From Agrobacterium tumefaciens (lineage in GTDB: Bacteria > Pseudomonadota > Alphaproteobacteria > Rhizobiales > Rhizobiaceae): a stretch of DNA of 64,000 nucleotides. Positions within the stretch are counted from its first letter, which is position 1, and every line of letters starts with the position of its first letter. Under the pieces are notes generated by a model. That model was not told the origin of the DNA. It was given only the letters and a program-made list of their open reading frames with translations, and did not search any database. Positions 37,584-46,572 of this stretch are shown here, one piece after another. Made by a program: the position numbers and the translations under genes. The stretch covers positions 1,054,001 through 1,118,000 of the forward strand of contig NZ_CP039889.1 of the NCBI RefSeq assembly GCF_005221325.1, given 5' to 3'.

Positions 37584-38333
37584 TCAAACGCCGGCAAACC
37601 CGCTGGCTTCAATACTGCCGAGCAGTTTCAGCGTATTGCTGAGCGACGTCTCCAGATGCTCCTTGATCGCCCTTTCGGCCGCTTCCGGGTCATGCGCCTC
37701 CAAAGCATCAACGATGGCGCTGTGCTGCTCGATCGTCGTTTCACCGGCTCCCGGCGAAGGCAGCGACAGAAGGCGGCAGCGATCCATCTGCGCCTTGGTA
37801 ATGTCCACCACACGCCATAGCATGGAATAACCATTGACCTCGGCAATGACCCTGTGAAAGGCGTCATCGTGATCGATCGCATCCTCGAAGCGGCTTCTTT
37901 TGACCGAAAGGGCGTGAAGATCGATAATGTCGCGCAGGCGCTGCACTCCATCCGCGCTGATCGTTTCCGCCGCATGGCGAACGCTTTCCCGCTCCAGCGC
38001 TATGCGGATGATATAGGCTTCCTGCACCTGCCTGCGGCTGATGGGTGTGACGAAGGTTCCGGCCTGGGCGCGGACATCGATCAGCCCCTCATCTTCAACA
38101 CGTTTGACGGCCTCGCGCACCGGCGTGCGAGAGGTGCCGAGACGCTCGGCAATCTCTATTTCATTGACCGGCGAACCGGGCGCGAGCCTGCCGGTCACGA
38201 TGGCGCGGCGAACGAGCTGGTAGATCTGGTCGCGAAGCGGCATATTCCGCGTGATCGTCACGCCATTGAGGAACCCGGTCAAATCGGATTTGTCCTGCAA
38301 GGAACGGCCGGTATTCGCCTCTTCTTTTGACAC
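37584..38333 (-). CDS. GntR/FCD-family regulator of the deoxysugar island
   Basis: 249 residues with an N-terminal winged helix (EIAERLGTSRTPVREAVKRVEDEGLIDVRAQAGTFVTPIS, about 63-103) and a C-terminal FCD domain with the usual metal/ligand His residues (HDDAFHRVIAE). Convergent with rhaM and in the same direction as the upstream aldo-keto reductase, 195 bp away. A 16-bp palindrome before four neighbouring units is the probable operator set for this protein. Confidence 0.86.
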   Translation of the reverse strand: MSKEEANTGRSLQDKSDLTGFLNGVTITRNMPLRDQIYQLVRRAIVTGRLAPGSPVNEIEIAERLGTSRTPVREAVKRVEDEGLIDVRAQAGTFVTPISRRQVQEAYIIRIALERESVRHAAETISADGVQRLRDIIDLHALSVKRSRFEDAIDHDDAFHRVIAEVNGYSMLWRVVDITKAQMDRCRLLSLPSPGAGETTIEQHSAIVDALEAHDPEAAERAIKEHLETSLSNTLKLLGSIEASGFAGV

Positions 38334-38527
38334 GTCCGTATTCTCCCATCAAAAACCGGACTCACCGGCAGAAATTTCTTTAGCCGGTTTCTTGTCCGCA
38401 ACCAACCTCCCCCATGATTTCGAGACAAGCCGTTCATGAAAGAAGCAATCAATCGGCGGCTGCCGATATTCGCCGCAGCCCATCGTCCGGAGCTGCGCGG
38501 TTCGGTTACCGCTCGCTTTAATGATCC

Positions 38528-39574
38528 TCATGTTTCCATCAAAACCGGCATCGGCGCCAGCAGGCCCTTTTCCTGCAAGGCCTGCCACAATTCGTCCGGT
38601 ATGTCCGTCTCGAACCATCCGACCGATTGCAGCAGCTTGTCGGGATGTTTGGCCCCCACCAGGACCGAAACGACTGCGGGATGAAACAGCGGGAACTGCA
38701 CCGCCGCAGCGCCCAGCGGCACGTTGAAAGCGCCGCAGACCCGCGCCAGCTTCTCCGTGCGCAGGACGATCTCGGCAGACGCATCCTTGTAGTTGAATTT
38801 GGCGTTAGCCGCCGTGCCGGTGGCGAGAATGCCGGAATTGAAGACCCCGCCAATGACGATGGCCGTGCCCTGCCGCCGGGCGCGATCAAGCAACGGCACC
38901 GCATCCTGTTCCAGCAGGCTGTGCCGGCCGGCCAGCAGGCAGCAATCGAGATGAACCTCATCCATGGCGGCGGCGATCGCGTCAGCCTCGTTGACGCCCA
39001 GCCCGAAACCGGCGATCAGACCGGCCTCACGCAACTCCGAGAGTGCCCTGAAACCGCCCGACGTCAATTGCCGCCAGAGCGCGGCATTTCTTTCACCATG
39101 GGTGAGAACGCCGATATCGTGAATGAAGAGAATATCCAGCCTGTTGGTGCCCATGCGCTGCTGGCTGTCGTCGAAGCTGCGCATGATGCCGTCATAGCTG
39201 TAATCAAAGGTTTCGCGAAATGGCAGACCATTCTGCCAGCCCGGATCCAAGGGATTTTTCGGCAGCTCCGGTGGCAGGCGGTGACCCGGACGGTCGTTGG
39301 CGAAAAGCCTGCCGACCTTGGTGCTGACGACCGCCTCATCGCGCTGCGGCTCTTCGCGCAGAAACTGCCCGAGCAGATGCTCCGCCCGGGTAAGCCCGTA
39401 CATCGGCGCCACGTCGAAATAACGGATACCGCTATCCCATGCCGCCTGAAGCGTCGCCAGCGCGTCAGTGGCGCTCACCGGCGCATAAAGCCCGCCAAGC
39501 GACGCGCAGCCCATGCTGAGCGTCGTTACTGAGAGGCTCGTGGTTCCCAGACGTCGTTTATCCCCTGCCCGCAT
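38528..39574 (-). CDS. Aldo/keto reductase, aldose (fucose) 1-dehydrogenase-like
   Basis: 348 residues from ATG 39574 (MRAGDKRRLGTTSLSVTTLSMG), which has GGGAG upstream. AKR barrel with catalytic elements YFDVAPMYG and VSTKVGR, and insertions such as LPPELPKNPLDPGWQNGLPF and DILFIHDIGVLTHGE typical of D-threo-aldose 1-dehydrogenase (L-fucose dehydrogenase). It likely oxidises the sugar to its lactone. A GntR palindrome sits 27 bp before the start. Confidence 0.82.
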   Translation of the reverse strand: MRAGDKRRLGTTSLSVTTLSMGCASLGGLYAPVSATDALATLQAAWDSGIRYFDVAPMYGLTRAEHLLGQFLREEPQRDEAVVSTKVGRLFANDRPGHRLPPELPKNPLDPGWQNGLPFRETFDYSYDGIMRSFDDSQQRMGTNRLDILFIHDIGVLTHGERNAALWRQLTSGGFRALSELREAGLIAGFGLGVNEADAIAAAMDEVHLDCCLLAGRHSLLEQDAVPLLDRARRQGTAIVIGGVFNSGILATGTAANAKFNYKDASAEIVLRTEKLARVCGAFNVPLGAAAVQFPLFHPAVVSVLVGAKHPDKLLQSVGWFETDIPDELWQALQEKGLLAPMPVLMET

Positions 39575-39600
39575 CGCAATCTCCCGTGCGCTTATCAACA

Positions 39601-39616
39601 ATTACACTAATATAAT
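39601..39616. promoter_or_regulatory. GntR palindrome site C (aldo/keto reductase promoter)
   Basis: ATTACACTAATATAAT, 14 of 16 matches to ATTATACTAGTATAAT, immediately upstream of the minus-strand aldo/keto reductase gene. Confidence 0.7.
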
Positions 39617-39799
39617 GATCGATCAAGATTCCTGGGGAACCTTTCATCGAGAACCAGCCCGCCCTAGGCTCAGGCGAATTGCTCCTCCTTCAGGCGCAAA
39701 TATTCCCTCTCTTGGTTTTCACACATTAAGCAGAGCCCGGCTTCCATTTGCCGGAGATGCTCGCGTCACAACCCACTTCAAGTCCCTTGACCACGGTGC

Positions 39800-39815
39800 A
39801 TTATACTAGTATTCC
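39800..39815. promoter_or_regulatory. GntR palindrome site B (UxaA promoter)
   Basis: ATTATACTAGTATTCC, 13 of 16 matches to ATTATACTAGTATAAT and identical over 14 bases (ATTATACTAGTATT) to the reverse strand of site A. It lies 54 bp upstream of the UxaA-family gene. Confidence 0.7.
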
Positions 39816-39869
39816 AATATACAGCAAAGAACGAATTTCCGGCTTCCGCCTGTTTCACGCAGAGAAATC

Positions 39870-41381
39870 ATGGCTCGCTATATCAAACTGACTGAAACCG
39901 ATAACATCATCGTCGCCGTCGAACCGATCGCATCGGGTGAGACCGTGGCAGAGGTTGCTGCGCGTGAGCGCATCCCGCGGGGTCACAAAATGGCCGTGCA
40001 GGCGATCGCAAGCCGGACGCCCATCATCAAATATGGCCAGATCATCGGCTTCGCCACGCAGGACATCGAGCCGGGGCAATGGGTTCACGAACATAACGTG
40101 ACGATGCAGAGTTTCGAACGCGGCTATGCAAGCGGCGAGGAAGCAAGGCCCACGCGCTATATAGAGCCGGAGAAGCGGCACAGCTTCAATGGCTTCCGGC
40201 GCGCCAACGGACGCTTCGGCACCCGCAATTATGTCGCCGTTCTCACCTCGGTGAACTGTTCCGCCACCGCCTCGCGCTTCATCGCTGACGAGATCAACCG
40301 CTCGGGCATTCTCGGCCAGTTCCCGAATGTGGACGGCGTCATATCGCTCGTCCACGGCACCGGATGCGGGCTGGATATTCATGGGGAAGCCTACGAATTG
40401 CTCAAGCGCACTCAATGGGGCGTGGCGCAAAACCCGAATATCGGCGGCGTACTGATGGTGGGGCTGGGCTGCGAGGCGTTTCAGATTCCGCGCTGGATGG
40501 ATGCTTACGGCGTTAAGGAAAACGAGACCTTCCGCACACTTACCATTCAGGAAGTCGGCGGCACGCGCAAGACGGTGAAGGCCGGAGTGGCGGCCATCCG
40601 CGAGATGCTGCCGGTGGTCAATCTTGCCGGCCGCGTTCCCGCCCCCGCTTCGGAACTGATGCTGGCGCTGCAATGCGGCGGCTCGGACGGTTATTCCGGC
40701 ATCACCGCCAATCCGGCGCTCGGCATTGCCGCCGATATCCTGATTGCCGAAGGCGGAACTGCGATCCTCTCGGAAACCCCGGAGATATATGGCGCGGAGC
40801 ATCTCCTGATCCGCAGGGCTGAGCGGCCGGAGATCGGCGAGAAACTGGCCGAACGCATCCGCTGGTGGGAGAACTATACCTGGCGGCACGACATGGAGAT
40901 GAATAACAATCCCTCTCCCGGCAACAAGGCGGGCGGCCTGACGACCATTCTCGAAAAATCGCTGGGAGCGGCGATGAAGGGCGGCTCGACCAATCTGACG
41001 GCGGTGTTCAACTACGCTGAGCAGGTGGACGCCAAGGGACTGGTCTTCATGGATACGCCCGGTTACGACCCCGTTTCAGCCACGGGCCAGGTGGCGGGTG
41101 GCGCCAATATCCTGTGCTTCACCACCGGACGGGGCTCCGCTTTCGGCTGCAAGCCCACGCCCTCTATCAAGCTCGCCTCCAATTCCTACATCTTCGAGAA
41201 GATGGCGGAAGATATGGACATCAATTGCGGCGATGTGCTTGACGGCACAACGCTGCAGCAGAAGGGCGAGGAAATCTTCGCCAGAATATTGGCCGTCGCC
41301 TCCGGCGAGCGCACGAAATCCGAGCTTCTGGGCTATGGCGACAGCGAATTCGTCCCATGGTCTATTGGCGCGACGATGTAA
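39870..41381 (+). CDS. UxaA-family sugar-acid dehydratase (altronate/fuconate dehydratase type)
   Basis: 503-residue fusion of an N-terminal SAF domain (about 10-80) with the altronate-dehydratase core, as in UxaA. The core motifs TSVNCSATASRFIAD, HGTGCGLD, LQCGGSDGYSGITANPALG and CFTTGRGSAFG supply the expected cysteines and glycines of the metal site. Deoxysugar loci such as that of Campylobacter use UxaA homologues as L-fuconate dehydratase, so this enzyme probably makes the 2-keto-3-deoxy acid. Own promoter with a GntR palindrome. Confidence 0.83.
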   Translation: MARYIKLTETDNIIVAVEPIASGETVAEVAARERIPRGHKMAVQAIASRTPIIKYGQIIGFATQDIEPGQWVHEHNVTMQSFERGYASGEEARPTRYIEPEKRHSFNGFRRANGRFGTRNYVAVLTSVNCSATASRFIADEINRSGILGQFPNVDGVISLVHGTGCGLDIHGEAYELLKRTQWGVAQNPNIGGVLMVGLGCEAFQIPRWMDAYGVKENETFRTLTIQEVGGTRKTVKAGVAAIREMLPVVNLAGRVPAPASELMLALQCGGSDGYSGITANPALGIAADILIAEGGTAILSETPEIYGAEHLLIRRAERPEIGEKLAERIRWWENYTWRHDMEMNNNPSPGNKAGGLTTILEKSLGAAMKGGSTNLTAVFNYAEQVDAKGLVFMDTPGYDPVSATGQVAGGANILCFTTGRGSAFGCKPTPSIKLASNSYIFEKMAEDMDINCGDVLDGTTLQQKGEEIFARILAVASGERTKSELLGYGDSEFVPWSIGATM

Positions 41382-41466
41382 GCGAGCGGCTCGGAGGCTT
41401 CAGGAAACGCCTGAGCCAAGGCCGGTCTACAAGGAAAGACGCAAGGGGCATTTGCTTGCCGCGACT

Positions 41467-41482
41467 ATTATATTAATGTAAC
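41467..41482. promoter_or_regulatory. GntR palindrome site D (ABC transporter promoter)
   Basis: ATTATATTAATGTAAC; its reverse strand GTTACATTAATATAAT matches ATTATACTAGTATAAT at 12 of 16 positions and site C at 14 of 16. It lies 28 bp upstream of the ABC ATPase start. Confidence 0.6.
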
Positions 41483-41510
41483 AAAATTGAGAAAGCTATG
41501 GGAGGAGAAC

Positions 41511-43010
41511 ATGGCGGAAACGGCGAATGCGCTGCGGATGCGGGGGATCAGCAAGATCTTTCCCGGCGTAAAAGCGCTGTCCAACGTCAATTTCACGGTC
41601 GAATATGGCCGTATTCACGCCGTCGTCGGTGAGAACGGCGCAGGCAAATCGACGCTGATGAAAATCCTGAGCGGCAGCTATGCCCCAACAACCGGCACGA
41701 CGGAAATCGCCGGGGTGGAAGTGCATATGCGCCGGCCGGCCGATGCACAGAAACTCGGCATTCGCATGGTGCATCAGGAGTTGAACCTCGTTCCAGACCT
41801 CACCGTTGCGGAGAATATCTATCTCGGCCGCATGCCGCGCCGCCGTTTTCTGGTCGACAGGCAGGCCATGCTGCGCAAGGCCGCCGCAGTTCTGAAGGAA
41901 CTGGAAGCGGCAATTGACCCGAAGGCGCGGCTCGGCGACCTGACGATCAGCCAGCAGCAGCTCGTCGAGATCGCCAAATCCTATTCCGCCGATCCGCGCA
42001 TCATCGTCCTCGACGAACCGACATCCAGCCTGAGCGAACATGAGACCGCAGCGCTGTTTTCCATCCTGCGCAAGATGAAAAGCCAGGGCATCGCCATCAT
42101 CTATATCAGCCATCGGCTGAAGGAAGTGCTTGATATCGCTGATGACGTGACCATCCTGCGCGATGGCAGCATGATCGACACCCGACCGGCAGCCGGCATC
42201 ACCGCCGCCGAAATGATCCGCCTCATGGTCGGCCGCGAAGTTGCCAATGTCTTTCCCAAAACGCCGTCGAAGATCGGCCCGGTGGCTTTCAAGGTCACGG
42301 GGCTGAGCGACGGCGAAAAATTCCACGATGTCGGTTTCGATGTCCGGTCAGGTGAAATCCTTGGGCTGACCGGCCTGGTGGGCGCCGGCCGCACGGAGGT
42401 CGCCCAGGCGATTTTCGGCCTTGCGCCGCTGGCGGCGGGCCGGATCGAGATAAACGGCAAGGCCGTTACGGTCGGTTCGCCGGCGGCAGCCGTCAAAGCA
42501 GGCATAGCCTATGTTCCCGAAGATCGAAAAGCCGACGGCATCGTGCCGTCCATGAGCGTGCGCGAAAACATCAGCCTGCCGGTGCTGCGACGCTTAAGCC
42601 GTCTTGGCCGCATCGGCATGAGCGGGGATCGCGGGCTGGCGGCGAAATATACGCGCGATTTCTCCATCGTTCCGCCCGATCCGGAGCGGCGCATCAACCT
42701 GCTTTCGGGCGGCAACCAGCAGAAGGCGATCATTTCGCGCTGGCTGGCGGCCGGGCCGAAGGTGTTGATCCTCGATGAACCGACACGCGGCGCCGATGTC
42801 GGAGCGAAGGCGGAAATCCACCGCATCATCGGGGAACTCGTGGCCAGTGGCATGGCGGTCGTGATGATCTCGTCGGAACTGCCTGAGGTGATGGGGGTCT
42901 GCGACCGGGTGGTGGTCATGCGCGATGGACGCGCCTGCGCCCCCATCGCGCGCGGAGACTTGACGGAAGAGCGCATCATGGCGCTTGCAACAGGGGAAGA
43001 ACCAGCGTGA
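41511..43010 (+). CDS. Sugar ABC transporter ATPase (RbsA-type, two ABC domains)
   Basis: 499-residue duplicated ATPase. The first domain has Walker A GENGAGKST and signature ISQQQLVEIAKSY; the second has a degenerate GLVGAGRTE and intact LSGGNQQKAIISRWLA plus VLILDEPTRGADVGAK, the normal asymmetry of RbsA/AraG/MglA. ATG 41511 follows GGGAGGAGA. First gene of an operon with two permeases and a binding protein; it overlaps the next gene by 4 nt. Substrate probably the island's deoxy sugar. Confidence 0.92.
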   Translation: MAETANALRMRGISKIFPGVKALSNVNFTVEYGRIHAVVGENGAGKSTLMKILSGSYAPTTGTTEIAGVEVHMRRPADAQKLGIRMVHQELNLVPDLTVAENIYLGRMPRRRFLVDRQAMLRKAAAVLKELEAAIDPKARLGDLTISQQQLVEIAKSYSADPRIIVLDEPTSSLSEHETAALFSILRKMKSQGIAIIYISHRLKEVLDIADDVTILRDGSMIDTRPAAGITAAEMIRLMVGREVANVFPKTPSKIGPVAFKVTGLSDGEKFHDVGFDVRSGEILGLTGLVGAGRTEVAQAIFGLAPLAAGRIEINGKAVTVGSPAAAVKAGIAYVPEDRKADGIVPSMSVRENISLPVLRRLSRLGRIGMSGDRGLAAKYTRDFSIVPPDPERRINLLSGGNQQKAIISRWLAAGPKVLILDEPTRGADVGAKAEIHRIIGELVASGMAVVMISSELPEVMGVCDRVVVMRDGRACAPIARGDLTEERIMALATGEEPA

Positions 43011-44005
43011 ACGACATTACCGCGATCACCGAAAAACGGAACGTCGCACCGCGCTTTCATCGCGGCGGGCGGCTCACCGGCCTGTTCGCCAAAGGCGGCC
43101 TCCTGCTGGCCATTCTTCTCGTGACCTTATATGGCTCGTTTTCGAGCCCCGTCTTCTTCACGACAGGCAATTTCATCAATATCCTGACATCCATGGCCAT
43201 CGTCGGCATCGTGGTCGTCGGCATGACCTTCGTCCTCATCACAGGCGGGCTCGCCGACCTGTCGGTGCCGGCGACCATTGCCTGCGGCGCGATCCTGTCT
43301 CTGGCGCTACAGCCGGAGATCGGCGCCGTTCCGGCCTTCCTGGTCGCGGTCGCGCTCGCCGGCGCCTGCGGTCTCATCAACGGATTGCTGATCGGCTATA
43401 TCGGCGTCAATCCGATCATCGCCACCCTCGGTCTCGGCACCATCATTCTCGGCATCGTGCAGGCGGCGGTCGGCGGCGTCATCGTTTATGGAACGAATCC
43501 GGCCATCGCCGCCTTCGTCAAAAGCCGCGTCCTAGGCGTTCCGTTCGTCGTGCTGGTGTTTCTGGCCGTCGCCGTCGCCGGTCATTTCGTCCTGTCCAGC
43601 ACCGTCTGGGGCCGATGGAGCCTCGCCACCGGCGGCAATTACCGGGCGGCGCGGGCCAGCACCGTGCCGGTCAGGGCGGTCAAGGCCGGGGCTTTCGTCA
43701 TCACCGGGCTGGCGTCCGGCCTCAGTGGCGGCCTGCTCGGCCTTACCTTGCAAAGCGCGCGCCCCCTTGTCGGAACGGGTTATGAATTCAGCGCCATTAC
43801 CGCCGTCGTGGTCGGCGGCATCTCGATCATGGGCGGTTTCGGCTCCGTGCCGCGCGCCATCGCCGGCCTCGTCCTCGTCCAGCTCTTGACCAATGTCATG
43901 GTGCTGCAAGGCGTTCCAACCCCGATCCAGGGTTTTGTCCTCGGGCTCCTGATCGCATTTGCGGTGGCGCTCGACGTCGCGCTTCGCCGGAGGGCCGTGG
44001 CATGA
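43007..44005 (+). CDS. Sugar ABC transporter permease 1 (RbsC/AraH family)
   Basis: 332-residue permease with about eight to ten helices, starting with GTG in the GTGA overlap with the ATPase. It carries the family motifs GGLADLSVPATIA and GLTLQSARPLVGTGYEFSAITAVVVGGISIMGGFGS. It forms the channel with permease 2, with which it shares only family-level similarity, so the channel is a heterodimer. Confidence 0.91.
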   Translation: MNDITAITEKRNVAPRFHRGGRLTGLFAKGGLLLAILLVTLYGSFSSPVFFTTGNFINILTSMAIVGIVVVGMTFVLITGGLADLSVPATIACGAILSLALQPEIGAVPAFLVAVALAGACGLINGLLIGYIGVNPIIATLGLGTIILGIVQAAVGGVIVYGTNPAIAAFVKSRVLGVPFVVLVFLAVAVAGHFVLSSTVWGRWSLATGGNYRAARASTVPVRAVKAGAFVITGLASGLSGGLLGLTLQSARPLVGTGYEFSAITAVVVGGISIMGGFGSVPRAIAGLVLVQLLTNVMVLQGVPTPIQGFVLGLLIAFAVALDVALRRRAVA

Positions 44006-44967
44006 ACGAAGTGTTGTCTGCGCTCTCCCGTTATCGCGTAACGATCATATTGGGCGCGACGCTGGTCATTGCCGCGCTCACCGTGCCCGGCTTCGTCAGC
44101 CTCACCACCGCAAGCCTTGGTCTTGATCGCGGCGCGTCGATCGGCATCGTCGCCATCGGCCTGACGGTGCTGCTCATCGCCGGCCAGATCGATCTTTCCG
44201 TCGGTGCGGTCTTTGCGCTCTCCGGTATCGTAGCGATTTCGCTGCAGGCTCAGCTCGGCATATGGCCGGCGGCCGCGCTCGGGGTGCTGACCGGTATCGC
44301 CGCAGGTGTCTTCAACGGCGTTCTCACCGTTGGCCTGAAGATCAATGCCCTGGTGGCGACGCTCGCCAGCATGCTGATCTTCCGCTCCCTGGCGCATTGG
44401 GTCACCGGCAGCCAGCCGGTATCGGGCACCGATATCATCTTCGCCGTCACGCTCTCGCAGGTCTATGCGGAATTCTTCACGGCTCGCAGCGCTCTGTTTC
44501 TGGCCGGTATCGTGCTGCTCGATTTCTGGCTGCGGCGCACCGTTTCGGGCCGCAACCTGTTCGCAGTTGGATCGAACCCCGCTGCCGCCGAGGCAAGCGG
44601 CATATCATCCGGCAGGACGCTGTTCCTGAGCTTCGCTTTCGCAGGTGCACTGGCCGGGCTCGCCGGGGTTTTCGAAAGCCTGACGACCAATACCGGCTCG
44701 CCGGTCTTCGGTGCGGAAATCACCGTCGTCATCATCGCCGCCGTGGTGGTGGGAGGCACCCGGCTGGAAGGCGGCCGCGGTTCGGCGCTCGGCACGCTCG
44801 GCGGCGTCCTGACGATTGCTGCACTGACCACGGCGATGGAGTTCCAGTCCGTGCCGGCCTACGTCCAGCAGATCGTCAACGGCCTGATCCTGATCCTGCT
44901 GGTCGTGCTCGACCGCACCGTGCGCGCAAGTCCGCGCCCGGCAATGCCGATACTGAAATCCCTTTAA
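44002..44967 (+). CDS. Sugar ABC transporter permease 2 (RbsC/AraH family)
   Basis: 321-residue permease, ATGA overlap with permease 1. Motifs include GQIDLSVGAVFALSGIVA, NALVATLASMLIFRSLAHW and GSPVFGAEITVVIIAAVVVGGTRLEGG, matching the ribose-type family. Paired permeases after one fused ATPase are usual for rhizobial pentose and deoxysugar importers. Confidence 0.91.
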   Translation: MNEVLSALSRYRVTIILGATLVIAALTVPGFVSLTTASLGLDRGASIGIVAIGLTVLLIAGQIDLSVGAVFALSGIVAISLQAQLGIWPAAALGVLTGIAAGVFNGVLTVGLKINALVATLASMLIFRSLAHWVTGSQPVSGTDIIFAVTLSQVYAEFFTARSALFLAGIVLLDFWLRRTVSGRNLFAVGSNPAAAEASGISSGRTLFLSFAFAGALAGLAGVFESLTTNTGSPVFGAEITVVIIAAVVVGGTRLEGGRGSALGTLGGVLTIAALTTAMEFQSVPAYVQQIVNGLILILLVVLDRTVRASPRPAMPILKSL

Positions 44968-45000
44968 CCAGACATGTCACTTGAGGAGGAGTTTGTGATC

Positions 45001-45930
45001 ATGAATAAAAAGACCCTGTTTGCCGGTGTGGCGGCGCTTATCGCCTCGGCCGGTTTCGCCGAGGCCAAGACGGTGTGCTACGTCACGGCCGCCGATTCCC
45101 ATGCCTATGTCACGCCGGCCAACAAGGCCATCGATGCGCGGGCCAAGGAACTCGGGGTTGAGGTTCTCAGCCTCAGCCAGAATTTCGATGTCCAGACCGG
45201 CGTGCAGCAGATCAACACCTGCATCGCCCGCAAGGCGGCTGGTATCATTTTATGGCCGCTCGATCCGCAGGCCTATATTCCCGGTCTCGCAAAGGCAAAG
45301 GCGGCCGGCATTCCCGTCAACCTCATCAATTCGCCCATGAATGACGCGGCCAAGCCCTTCATCACCTCCTTCACCGGCCCGGATGTCTATTCCGAAGGTG
45401 AAATGGCGGCCGAGGCGCTTCAGAAGGCGCTGGACGGCAAGGGTTCCATCGTCATCATCGCCGGCCAGGCCGGCAATGGCACCACCATCGGCCGCGTCGA
45501 TGGCTTCAACGCCAAGCTGAAGGCGCTCGGCAGCAAGATCGAGGTTCTCGATACGGTCAATGCGGATTTCGACCAGCAGAAGGCGCTCGTTGCCAGCCGC
45601 GACCTGATCACCCGTTTCGGCGACAAGATTGCGGGCGTCTACGCCAATGACGACACCATGGCGCGCGGCTTCATCGACGCCTGGAAAGAAGCGAAATCCG
45701 GCAAGGCAACGCCTCCGATCGTCGGCATCAACGGCCAGAAGGATGCTTTCGAATCGATCAGGAACGGTGAAATGTACGCCACCATCGTGCAATCCCCGAT
45801 CGAGGACGGCCTCCTGGCAATCAACGCGATGGCGGATGTCCTGAGCGGCAAGACGATCGATGCCCGTCTGCCCATTCCGCTGACGGTTGTGACGAAGGCG
45901 AATGTGGAGAAGGAAAAACCCGCCTTCTGA
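45001..45930 (+). CDS. Sugar ABC transporter substrate-binding protein
   Basis: 309-residue periplasmic-binding protein (Peripla_BP_4, ribose-binding type) with a Sec signal peptide ending near AEA-KTV (about 23). Sugar-contact-type segments NLINSPMNDAA, AGVYANDDTMARGFIDA and PPIVGINGQKDAFESI are visible. Start ATG 45001 with AGGAGGAG upstream. Last gene of the transporter operon and followed by a strong terminator. Confidence 0.9.
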   Translation: MNKKTLFAGVAALIASAGFAEAKTVCYVTAADSHAYVTPANKAIDARAKELGVEVLSLSQNFDVQTGVQQINTCIARKAAGIILWPLDPQAYIPGLAKAKAAGIPVNLINSPMNDAAKPFITSFTGPDVYSEGEMAAEALQKALDGKGSIVIIAGQAGNGTTIGRVDGFNAKLKALGSKIEVLDTVNADFDQQKALVASRDLITRFGDKIAGVYANDDTMARGFIDAWKEAKSGKATPPIVGINGQKDAFESIRNGEMYATIVQSPIEDGLLAINAMADVLSGKTIDARLPIPLTVVTKANVEKEKPAF

Positions 45931-45974
45931 ACGATGCGGCATCGGACATAAGCGGGCACCTCATGTAGAAATAG

Positions 45975-46007
45975 GCCGCGCAACCATCCGGGTTGCGCGG
46001 CATTTTC
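45975..46007 (+). terminator. Terminator of the sugar ABC operon
   Basis: 11-bp stem GCCGCGCAACC / GGTTGCGCGGC with a 5-nt loop, followed by ATTTTCC. It lies 44 bp after the binding-protein stop and before a convergent gene. Confidence 0.85.
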
Positions 46008-46040
46008 CATCGTCATCGGCAAGAACCGACTCTGCGGACT

Positions 46041-46412
46041 TCAGGCTTCGGCAGTTTCGCGAACGTCATCCAGAAGAAAGTGCACGATCACATAGGGCGT
46101 CGTGTGTTTCTGGCCGCTATCGGACACGCTCTCGACGCTGCCACCATCGGAAGGGTGCCATTTCTGGTAGTGGGGGTTGTTGGCGATCAGCGTAATCGCC
46201 TTGCCCGAAAACCTGCCGTTCAACCGATAGCGAACCTCCGCAAGAGGCCAGATTTTCTCAAAATCCTGCTGGTTGATACGGGCTTTCAAGGCCCTTCTGG
46301 ATATCGCTTTTCCGGGCGAACCATCGTCGTGTGCTACCGGTGGAATATGAAGGTCAACCTCTTCCGCATCATCAAGCAGAAAGGCAAATTCGTCTGGCCA
46401 CATCCGTCTCAC
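46041..46412 (-). CDS. Hypothetical protein of 123 residues
   Basis: Not recognised. The protein is acidic and soluble-looking, with no signal or membrane segment; readable pieces are KARINQQDFEKIWPLAEVRY, RFSGKAITLIANNPHY and TTPYVIVHFLLDD. The GTG start at 46412 has GGGAGGAG six to seven bases upstream, which supports real translation. It lies 160 bp downstream of mesD on the same strand and could be a separate gene or the tail of that operon. Confidence 0.6.
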   Translation of the reverse strand: MRRMWPDEFAFLLDDAEEVDLHIPPVAHDDGSPGKAISRRALKARINQQDFEKIWPLAEVRYRLNGRFSGKAITLIANNPHYQKWHPSDGGSVESVSDSGQKHTTPYVIVHFLLDDVRETAEA

Positions 46413-46572
46413 GTATCGCTCCTCCCAAAGCTTACCATCTTACAGCACGACCATGATAACGCCTCTGCCGCGAGAGGCAATGGCGGATGTAACCCCTCAC
46501 TTGCCGGCATTCCCCCAGTCTTCCAATTTAGTCTTCGCCCCTAAGGGGTGAACCGCCATGCATCACCCCGCA

